The notes under the pieces: model-generated
Database searches by the model: none
What the model saw: the letters and a program-made list of their open reading frames with translations, nothing else
What the model was told of the DNA's origin: nothing
Part shown: positions 20,648-32,600 of the stretch, piece by piece
Layout of the letters: each line of letters opens with the position of its first letter
How positions within the stretch are numbered: the stretch's first letter is position 1
Position numbers and translations under genes: made by a program
Origin: Owenia fusiformis
Taxonomy: Eukaryota; Annelida; Polychaeta; Sabellida; Oweniidae
Assembly (NCBI GenBank): GCA_903813345.2
Contig: CAIIXF020000007.1
Coordinates: 17,404,714 to 17,468,713, forward strand
Direction: 5' to 3'
DNA length: 64,000 bases

Positions 20648-23600
20648 GTAAGTTTAAACAACATTTTAACCTCCACTGAGTGATTGATTGCATATAGGCA
20701 TATGCAAGTTGATATTTAAATAATGAATGGGTGTAATTTTGACTCTATTATTTACTTTATTATAATACATGAACAGGAGTTTCAGATTTTGTAAAAACAT
20801 TCGTAATTTGCGCTAAGTAAATTAAGCTATCATTCGACAAGCAAACATAATTTGATATATTTTAGCCGAGGAAAACAAAACTAAAATACGTGAGGCGCTT
20901 CAGAACTGGGAGGATGCTACTTGCGCAAGTTTTATAGAATCTAATGTCACCGCGGCACCTGCGCTGCACTTCGATCCTCTCGATGGGTAAGTACTGATTC
21001 ACCGGCAATAAGAACGTAATTTTCATGACTTTTTGGCATGGAAGGCTCGACGAAAACAAGATTTAAGATGCAAGATTTTATTGTGTTGCAAGCTAAAACA
21101 ATTGGCTTCCTCACAAAATCAATAACAAGACATAGTTATACAGTAAAATGCAGTGTTAATTATATAAACAAACCTTTAATTATGACCATCTTACAAATTA
21201 GTGTATTCCTTTTTCAAATATGAGAACTTGACAATAGAAAATATATCACATATGAAAGTATTTCACTTGTATCTCATTTGTCAAAACAATCCCAGAAGTT
21301 GTCACCAGTTTATTTGTCTCCGTTTGAATTATAATAATTTTACTAAAACGTAGTTTTATAAACCATTCTATGTTTGATTGAATTGATATATAAATACAAA
21401 TGAAACACAAATCAGTCCATGAGAGCTACACTGATTCTTAATCTTAATAAATATGCAAAATATCTACATGCAAAAGCAATGTTTTTAGTTGCTATTCGTA
21501 TGTGGGGCGTGAACCATCAGCTACCAACATAGTGTCACTGGCAGAGGGATGTCTTACAGTGAGTTCAATTCACATTGTTTGGACGAGTCATGAACTTGCA
21601 ATTGTATACATTTAGTTTATTGCTAGAATGAAGAAAAGAGTTCTTCATCCTAGGTTAATTGACAAGATATAGTTTAATAGTATAAGTAGATTTGATCTTA
21701 TTGAATAGATATGTATTTCTTACTTCACTTATTCAATGACCGATTGATTGGCTGATCAAATTGATTGATTGATTGCAATTGATTGGTTTACATTTCTTGT
21801 ACTGAACGAAATAAACATCTCCTAAAATAAATGACAAAGTATAGGCTTGCATTGCTGGTAATACATCTAAGTTGTACTAAATTAACATATTTGGCGTTTT
21901 GATAGACAGGTACTATTGAACACGAGATCGGCCACGCCCTGGGATTATTCCACGAACAGAGTCGACCCGATAGGGACTCGTTTATCACCGTGAATATCTC
22001 CAATGTGCATCCGGATCAGGCCAGTAACTACGATATATTATCCTGGCACGAAACTCTTACGAACAACATAGAATATGACTATGGCTCGGTCATGCAATAT
22101 AACAAACGGGTGAGAATGTTTCAAAGATATTTGGAGGTCATTTGGCTTATCAGAATTCACAAAAATATTTATAAAATAGCAAACTTCAATATTTTGTAAC
22201 CTATGCACCTCTGATCATGAATGCTTCCTGAAATCTTATTGTTAAAATAAGATGTTATAATGTGTTTGTTGTAGGCATTTACAGGTGATGGTGGTATAAC
22301 TATGATCGCAAAGGATGACATGTTCGACAATACAATGGGACAGGATGCCGGCCTTTCTTTTTCCGACATCAAGCTATTTAATATAGAATACTGCAGTGGT
22401 GAGAATAAGATAACAATTGACCATATTATTAGATTTGCAAAAACTTATCGGGAAGTATTCCAAAAAATTATTTTATTTGTCCCAATGGCCACAATCATAC
22501 ACACTACATGCCTGATTACTCAGCAAGAATGTCTTTGAAAGACCGTAGTATGAGGAAATGTTACTGTATTTCATAATCTTGTCACATTCACCTTTTTATT
22601 ACTTAAAATTACTGTAAAATTGTTATTTATACCTCGAAACTGGGAATAAGCATTCTATTACCTAAACTTTTACCAGCAAAATATTTAAAAAGTCTACGCA
22701 TTATAAAAAGACGTTAACTATATTACAAAATAAAAAATATGTCTTTTGGCTCCTCTGTACATATTACAGAAAATAAAACCAAATATTAGATGCAACCTTG
22801 AAGTGACTTGTGCAAATTAAGATGTAAGAATACTCCCCTTAAATGTAAACATGTTTGTCAATACTTTCATATTTAAGGGTGGAGTGAAGTTTAAATTGCT
22901 GTCAAGTTTGTGTAAATACCAAATTATTTAAATGAGAGTAAGGACACGGATTTTATAAACATGTTTGTAATAATATTAGAATAGGATATTTTTACTGGGA
23001 TAGCGTGACAGTCCATTACTATAATTCTATGTCCCATGCTTTTGGTTTTAGAATTATTTCAATAGCATTTTGCCCATGAAAAGAGTTCTTCATCCCATAA
23101 CCTTTGCATTCGTTTGACTTCACTTCTTAAAAGAGAGCTTCGTAGTTTAACTAGACTCTGCGCGCAGGGTATTCATCCAGTCAGATTCATCCTAGAACCT
23201 GGCTCTCAAATCTTAATAGTCAATTACGATTCGCGGATATATTTCCATTTCTCGATTTTCGTCAATCTACGATGTTATCGTAGAACTGTATATTGTACAT
23301 ACCTTATTCATTGCTGGTGAAAGCATCAACAATGCATTTCAAGGTACTATTGGGTGCGTGGCAGTCATGATCTTCCACTGTTTCAAAAGAAAATAAATAG
23401 AGGTTATTTATTCCATAATACTACTGTTTTCCCAGGGAAATATGAAGGAATAAAAATCGTATTGAATCGTATTACATGAAAAAATCGTATTGTCCCCGGG
23501 AAAAAAATCGTATTGGAGCGTATTACATGGAAAAATCGTATTGTCCCCGGGACAAAAATCGTATTGGAACGTATTAACCTATTTTTGGTTTTCCCGGTTA

Positions 23601-26600
23601 TTTTTAACCTTGACTAATTGATAAAAGCATTATCCAAATGTAACATTTTAAGGAGGAATGTTATATGGAATAAATAGGTTATTTCTGGTCGGGATTGAAT
23701 ATGGGTTTTATTCCTCGGAAAATATGATATTGACCTTGGGAAATATGATATTGACACTCGGTCGCTGCGCTCCCTCGGTCAATATCATATTACCCTTCGG
23801 TCAATATCATATTGTCCCTCGGAATAAAACCCATATTCAATCCCTCCCAGTAAATAACCTATATATATTTAATGGGCCGAGAGATTGAATATGAGTTTTA
23901 TATATATATTTATCCCATACTATTTTTCTGAATTTTGTTCATTTTCAAGTTGATTCAATTTGATTCATCATATAAAATCTTCAACTTTTAGTAACACATT
24001 TTTGTGAATGTAAAGTAAAAATCGAGAGAAATTCCCGGGGCGGATAGATGTGATATGGGATCTGATTTTTGGATGATACGAGATCCAATACGGGATCTGA
24101 TACGGGATTTTTTAAATATCGATTCTATTCCCTGTTAAACATCCAATGGAATTATGGAATTATGTTAAGTGACCTTACCCTCGTCCAACCTATTCTTTAA
24201 GATGATAGATTATAGTGTGTAAAACTGCTGTATACAATTTCTGATCTTTCGAATACATGGCAGATATATTCTGGCTGGAAAACATCAATGTTTAAACTTC
24301 ATTTATGAGAACTTCCACGCGTAAGGGAAGATGTATTGTCTGTTTTAGGGCAATTCAATCTCAGATATTGTGTTTGAATGACTATCAAGGCAAATCTTAT
24401 GATACTCAATTATTTTGAACTATTCTTTACCAGAACTTTTGAATCCACTTGTGCACTTGCCAAATGACAGATTTTGTACTTCATTTATGAGAACTTCCAG
24501 GTGTAAAGGGAAGATGCATTATCTGCCGTGATACAATGACGTTTCGGGTATTGTGTTTAAATGGCTATCAACCAGTTTTGATGATTCAGTTGGACAAAAG
24601 GAGCGTTTGCGTAATTTTTCTCTAATCGACAGAAAAATGTGAACAAATTGAAGCCCTTTAATTTTCACGTTAATATGTATAACAATTTATGTCAACATTT
24701 TGAGCAAATATTTTCTTTCATTATGTTTTATGAATAATGGATGAACTAAAAGTACTGGTTTTAAGGAGGAATATTAGTTCTCCTAAGACCAAGTACGAAT
24801 GGTTTATCTAACTTAAACCTCACACTGACTCTCATGAAAGGTAAATGGTCCATGGTCCAATTTGAGGAATATTTATGCATTGCATGTAACAGGCCAGGTA
24901 CGGTTCAAAATTTTATTTCTTTTGTGTGTACTATTCAACTATTGAATTAGTGAAAAAGGTGTAATTAGTAAGTTTAGTTCACCTCATGTGACATTTAATC
25001 GTTTTTTGTGCAACACTGATTTTGAATAGCTTGCCAAGTGTCAATTCTTTAAAAAAGAATAGAAAAATGATGCACTCAACCACAGTTCATTCTATTTTGC
25101 TGCTAATAAGTGGAGTTTAACAATGTCATAGTACATCAAGAATAAGATAATTAAAAGATTAATTGTGCTATGAAAATGATTTCTAACATATTTACTGATC
25201 AGCTTCAACGTTTGGCATTGGTAATAATTGTACATTTTCACCTTTTACTCTAACAATTCAAGGTGATAGAAATTTTGATATCAAATCGCATTTAATCTCA
25301 ATTATAAAAATTACTAGAATAGTATGACAATAGTATAGTGCTTACCCCAAAATTGCATTTGGACGTATCTGTTAAAAACCAGTTAACATCAGTTAATTCA
25401 TCGCAAACAGCGCCTTTTGAATATCAATGTACAAATAGTACTTATATCGTAGAAAACTAAAATTGTCAATCCGCGAATAGTAATTGACGATGTTTTCGAA
25501 AAACGGACTCCAAGTTTTGTACGAGCAAAACTATTTTCGAGACAATTCAGTTATATTCCGACTTAATTCAATAATGAAAATCGTTTCAATTAGGTTCTTG
25601 CAATGGATATAGAAAGCTAGATTGGACCGAGTGTCAACATGGAGGATATAGGGACCCCAATAATTGTGACGTGTGTAAATGCCCGGATGGATGGACTGGA
25701 GCTACATGCAGTACAATAAGTCCATCTACTAATGGTACACATTTTGGCTAATATATTTCCGCTTTTCGCGTTTTAATTATGTTTAAACACTGTTCCATTA
25801 GTACATATTATGTAAATTATAACTATGATTTTGGAAATAATATTCAAACAATAGTTTACAAAACTGACATTAGTTCAACTGTGCATTCGAATTTATCTTT
25901 ATTAGCTGTATGTGGAGGTGAGGTGAATGTGACTACCATACCAGGAGAGTTAATGACTCCATCGTACAATGTTGGATACATCAAGGATACCTCGTGTACA
26001 TGGCTACTTACTGTAAATATATTTCCAATAAAGATAATAAATGCTTCAATGGTGTCATCTAACCAAAGTGTAATTAACCTTGTATTCGCAAGTGCAATTA
26101 ACGCCTGTCGGCTAACGGATTGATCTACTGTTTTATGGCCAACTCATTTAAATATGAATGGAATAGTTGCAGGTACTATTCATATTTAAATACAATAGTA
26201 AGCTAATCCGGTAGCCGACAGACGTTAGTTGCATTCGCGAATACAAGCTACAAGTAAATGTTCTGGTCATATTCTGCATTTTACTAAGTGGGCCAATTAA
26301 ACTCACACATATGTTTTTATCAATGTTCTATATACTTTTATTAATTAACAGGCAGATGAAGATTCGCAAGTAACAGCGTTATTTTTGGGGGATTTTGGCA
26401 TTGATTGCTTAGATGATGCATATGAAGGTTGTGATAGAGACTGGGTGGAAGTCAGATATAACGACTTACAACATACTGGACCAAGGTAAATTGTTATACG
26501 GATAGAATGTTCAAAAATAATATTTTATTCTTTCTATATGAAATCACAATCCAGTATTGAGGGCTCATACATTAATAGGTCAGTATCGCTTAGGTACAAA

Positions 26601-29600
26601 CTTTAACTTGATGTCCTTGTAGCAGCTGTGGCTTTCGCATTCGTATACGTTTTGCGTTTTCCTCTTACATTCCGTTTTTTTTCCTTGTTTCACTGTGTCA
26701 ACATATTCATACGGTTACTAATCCCTAAAATACAAAACTGCAAGTGAAACATGATCCCATTATGCTTAGATAACCGCATCAATTCCTTTGTAGATTCTGC
26801 TGTGGCACAAGACCAAGTGAAAAATTTGTATCCAAGGGCAACCAGATGATGATTCTATTTCGCTCGAATACAATATTTAGTGGATCGACACCTATCCCCA
26901 ATAATGGATTCAAACTACAGTTCTCTTCAACTCCAAGTAAGGATGTTTGATTAGTACCTGTGATGATGTACCATGGCAATCGGGTTTATTGAATATTCCT
27001 AAATGATAAGGGGGGGGGGGGGGTTCGGATGAGGTAAATAGAATCAATTGTATTTACATCAATTTTGAATTTTGAATTTGTCAATTCTGACAATTCTATA
27101 TTTTTTATATTTGTACTTGCTAATGATACTCGTAGGCTACTTTATAGGAATTTTCAATAACTTTGAAAATACTCAAAAAGTGATTAACCTCTTCAGGACA
27201 CCCGATATATAATTAATTAAAACTACTTTTGCAAGTTTAAGTTTATAATAGGCGGGCAGAATTGGAGGTCCAAAAAAAAGTTTAATGTACAGTTGCAACA
27301 TATTCTCGAATTTGGTACCGTTGGAAAGCTTGTGGTGCCTAGATTTGAGATCCACTTGTTAGCAATTATGAAATGTGGGCCGAATGTGTCTAAAACGCCC
27401 GTTTCCATGGTAACCACAAAAATATGGTGTTAATAAGCAGAAAATTGTTTTTATGCATAACTTTACTAATATTGCTCCGATTTTAATGAAATTGGTATCA
27501 AATTAAAGAGAATTAAAACTCCCATTTTTGAGATTTACTTTTATGCAAATTAGCTCATTTGCATATTGATTGTGACGTCATCACTGCATTATTTTGCGTA
27601 TTTTTTGATAAACGAGTATATTTATTTCAGTGTAGTAATGTACAGTGGCAACATATTCATGAATTTGGTACCATTGGAAAGCTTGTGGTGCCTAGATTTG
27701 AGATCCACTTGTTAGCAATTACAAAATGTGGGCCGAATGTGCTAAAATGCCCGTTTCCATGGTAACCACAAAAATATGGTTAATAAGCAGATAATTGTTT
27801 TTATGCGTAACTTTACTAATATTGCTCCGATTTTGATGAAATTGGTATCAAATTAAAGAGAATTAAAACTCCTATTTTCGAAAATAACATTTATGCAAAT
27901 TAGCTTATTTGCCTATTGATTGTGACGTCATCATTGCATTATTTTGCATATTTTTTGATAAACGAGTATATTAATTTCAGTACAGTAATGTACAGTTACA
28001 ACATATTCATGAATTTGGCAATTATGAAAAGTGGACCGAATGTGTCTAAAATGCCCATTTCCATAGTAACCCTAAAAATATGGTGTTAATAAGCAGAACA
28101 TGTTTTCTCATGCAAAACGTTACTAATATTGCTCCGATTTTGATGAAATTAGTACAGGGTGTTCAAAAAAACGCAACCCAAAGAAATCGCGATATCTTGG
28201 AAAATACTAATCCAATTATGTTCATATTTTCAGGAAAGAAAGAAAACAAGTTTAAATTTCAATATTTATTCGTATACATAAAGTGAGTTCGTATTCTCTC
28301 ACTGTAATTGTAAGACTGCTTGATACTTGTGTTGGAATGGAATACTGACCAAGCAGTCCCCTCCTTCTCATTGGATAACCCTGTGTTACTATGGAAACGC
28401 TCAGACCACAAAACCCCTTATCGGCATAAGTGTAGAATATGTATGTATAGCCCCTGTTGTTAGTTAATTGTAAAACATGATGTCTTGGACACTTGCTCAA
28501 AAGACAGTTGTATAGCAAAATACGAAAAATGTGAATGGAAAATAACTATATCTTGGAAAATACTAATTCAATTATGTTTATTTTTCAGGAAAAGAAAGAA
28601 GAGACTGTACAATGTATAGCTCCTTGTCAGGAAGTTGTAAAACATGATGCCCATGGACACCTGCTCAAATGACAGTTATACTAGGAAAATATGAAAACGC
28701 GGACAGAGGTGACTGCCACAGCAATAAAACCAAATAATTTTCTAACCATGGTGTTTTGGCACTTCAGATTTGGCACAAATTATCCTTATTCAATGTGTGG
28801 TGGATTTGTGAAGTTTCATTAAAATCACTTTAGGGACTTTATAGTCATGGTCAAAATGCCTTCTTAAGTCTCCCTGAACCAGGGCGTTTGACTGCGATTT
28901 CAAAGCATTTCAACCATGACAGTGAAGTCCCTGAAGTGATTTTGATTTATCTCTACAGATTTATCAAACAGTGAATGAAGATGGTTTGTGCCAAATTTGA
29001 AGAGCTAAAACACTATGGTTAGGAAGTTATTTAATTTTTTTGCCGTTGCAGTCACCCCTGACTGCGTTTTTCGCATTTTGCTAGTTCAACTGTTTTTTGA
29101 GCAGGTGTCCAAGGCATCATGTTTTACAACTAACCATTGACAGGAGCTATACATACACAGTCTCTTCTTTATTTCCTGAAAATATGAACATAATTCAACC
29201 AGTATTTTTCAAGATATAGCAATTTCTTTGGGTTGCGTTTTTTTGAACACCCTGTATTAAATTAAAAAGAATTTAAAGTTCTAGTTTTGGAACTTACTTT
29301 TATGCAAATTAACTAATTTGCATATTGGTTGTGATGTCATCACTCCATTATTTTGCATATTTTCAAATAAATGAGTATATTTGATTCAGTACGGTACTGT
29401 GCAGTTACGATATATAAATTAATTTTGTACCGTTGGAAAACTTATAATGCCTCCTCACCCGCTCGTTACAAGGCATATTCGCAAGCACTCCACAACACAA
29501 CGCAATTTTTGCGAATTACAATCAGGATTTGTATCATCCTCTAAGCCTGTAAGCGCAACGCAATCGCAAATTGAAAGATGTTCCAATCGCAACTGGCCAA

Positions 29601-32600
29601 AAAGTTGCGATAGCTCTTACCCTGCCACAAATCAATCGCAAATATCACTCATCTTTAAGACAATTGTTATCTATCTCAAATGTGTCAATCTAGGAGTTTC
29701 TTTATTGAGCGTAAGTATGTTCTTTTCTTAAGGCGACTGTGTAATAAAAAGTTAGTTTATATTTTTCGAAAGTGCCTAAATCAACGGAATTGTTAATGGT
29801 ATGAGGGTTGTTTAAAACCTTCAAATTTTATAATCAAATCCAATTTCTGATTGCAAATGTAAGAAAACGAAACACTACATGTACGTTCATTTTGGCATCG
29901 CTAAAAATGGACATAACTTTGATGTTCTTTGCCCCAGTCAACTGACAAATGAAAAATAGGGACTCATTTGGAATAACCTAGGTATCTGTCTCGAGGTGGT
30001 GGGAGAGGTGTCCACTATTATGTCAAGGTCACTGTTCCACAGCTGGATGACTCTAACTGCAGTTAGCTTCATTCAAGATGGTTGCCGAAATTCTTTCGTT
30101 TTCAACAAACCCCGTTTCAGCTAAACTAAGTTGAATCTGGATTCCAAATGTTTCGCCATGCAAATTAATAAAGCTACGGTGGTAAATAACCACAAATAAA
30201 TGCTCAAACAACCGCGATTCTGGGGAATTAAAAAATGGCTTCACTTAGAATGACTCTAACTGAAGTCGATGATGATGTAATGATGACGTAGATTATCAAC
30301 TTCAGTTAAAGTCATTCTAAGTGAAGCCGTTTTCTCTAAAATCCTCTAATATTGCAGGTATTTGGGCATTCATTTGTGGATGAATACAATTGTAGTTTTA
30401 TTAATTTGCATGGCAAAACTTTTGGAAGTTTGAAATATGAAAGTGTATAGTCACACATCATTAAAGGAATATCGTGAGCGGGAAAACGTCGTTGACTATC
30501 AAAACACCATCTCACCAGAGTGCACACTCCTCAGTCATTACACGCTCTCATCCGAGTGTACACTCCTGTCAGTACACCCTCTCATCCGAGTGCACACTCT
30601 TCAGTCAGTACACCCTCTCATCCGAGTGCACCTTCATCACAAGTAAAGTTTCGTCTGTACAGGCACTCATCTGAGTGCATCCACCTCAGTACATAACAAG
30701 CAGAATATTGAATGTTATGCAAAGAAATTGGTCTCGCATTGTTATCCATAGATTTTTGATTATTTACATAAAAATTGAGCTGATTACATGTTATAATAAA
30801 GGATATTTTTGGAGGGTTCTGCTTATGGGTCACAGTTAGTCACCAGATCCTCATAACGGCTAGTACTGAAGTACTGAATTCAGCTGCTTACTTGATATCT
30901 ACAAATGTTCCATACATCCACATATTCTGTTTGCAAGTCTGTAAGTTATCAGCTCCTGTTGTATCAACCAGGACTTGTTGTTATCCCTAAGTTGACATTT
31001 TCTTGCGAGAAATCAGAATGGCGGTTTGGAAAGAAATGTACAAAGTAGGCTAGGCTAGGCCTAGTATTTAAAATCTACATGCAGTGATTTCCGTGTAAGC
31101 AACCAGATTTACAGCTATTATTATAGTTCCTTCAAAAATCACATATTTTAAAAATCAATGCCTTATAATCAAATATTGCATGGCATATTGCATGGCACAA
31201 TTTAAAAATAATTTACCAATTTGCAGTTCCTATATAATTCAGGCCTGTCAACTTGGAAACACCTAACATGAGTGACTTGGAAATGTTGAACACCTCCCCT
31301 CAAAATGTGGACATCTTGGTCCAAATCTGAACACCTTGATCCAAATTTTGAACACCTTGGTTTAAATTTTAGGACATCTTGCCAAATTTTGAACACCTCA
31401 AATTTTTCGCGCTCGCGACGCTCGCGTTTCAAACATCCGTCAACGGGGGGGGGGGGGGGGGGGGGGAGGTAGGTACGAAAAATTTCGAACGGAATGCGTG
31501 ACATATACGTAATTCGCGTGAAAAGTCCGAACGAAATGCGTACGTTTTTTTTCCGGCGTTCGTATTTTTGCTGTGTAGACGATCTTTTTTAGAAATTTTT
31601 CTACAGAAATATTTTTGCTTGACAATTACCAGGTAAAATGCGTATTTGTGTGACATTTTCTGTCACGCAAAAATAACTGGCGTGACTTCAAATTCTTCAG
31701 CAAATGCGTGACAAATACACAAATTGCGGGACAGTTGACAGGCCTGAGATGGTTGCCAAGATTCTTTCTTTTTCGATAAACCCCCGGTTTGAGCTAAACT
31801 ACGTTGAATCTTGATTCCAAAAGTTTCGCCATGCAAATCAATAAAACTAGGATTGTATTCATCCACAATTGAATGCCCAAATACCTGCAATATTAGAGGA
31901 CTTTAAAGAAAACGGCTTCACTTAGAATGCCTCTAACTGAAGTTGTTACGTTATCATCAACTTCAGTTAGAGTCATTCTAAGTGAAGCCATTTTCCTTAA
32001 AATTCTCCAATGTAGCGGTTGTTTGAGCATTTATTTGTGGTTATTTACCATTGTAGCTTTATTAATTTGCATGGCGAAAAACGAAAGAATTTCGGCAATC
32101 ATCTTGAATGAAGCTAACTGCAGTTAGAGTCAAAGGGACGATGCCTAAATGAACGTACATGTAGTGTTTCAATTTCTTTGATTAGCAATCAGAATTTGGA
32201 TTTAATTATAAAATTCTAAGGTTTTAAACATCCTTCATACCATTAACGATTCCTTTGATTTAAGCACTTTCGAAAAACAGTCGCCTTAAGAAAAGAAACC
32301 CCTAGATTGACACATTTGAAATTGATAACAATTGTCTTAAAGATGAGTGATATTTGCGATTGATTTGCGGCAGCGTAAAAGTTATCGCAATTTTTTGGCC
32401 AGTTGCGATTGGAACATCTGTCAATTTGCGATTGCGTTGCGCTTACAGGCTTAGAGGATGATACAAATCCGGATTGTAATTCTGATTGCGACGAGCGGGT
32501 GAGAAGGCATTGTAAGTTTTCCAAAGGTACAAAATTAATATATATGTCGTAACTGCACAGTACCGTACTGAATCAAATATACTCCTTTATTCGAAAATAT

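Larger units (their letters stand above)
22399..25593. other. Gene 2 intron 5 (3.2 kb, repeat-filled)
   Basis: The intron separates the end of the astacin domain from the EGF exon; the gene 1 equivalent is only 182 bp. It contains a TACCCT mini-element, a ~55-bp tandem repeat and a palindromic element (listed separately). The remaining sequence shows nothing recognisable. Confidence 0.75.

Noticed and set aside
30500-30690. Possible CRISPR-like array
   Set aside because: The spacers are not unique and the units are contiguous and degenerate: an ordinary minisatellite in an animal intron.
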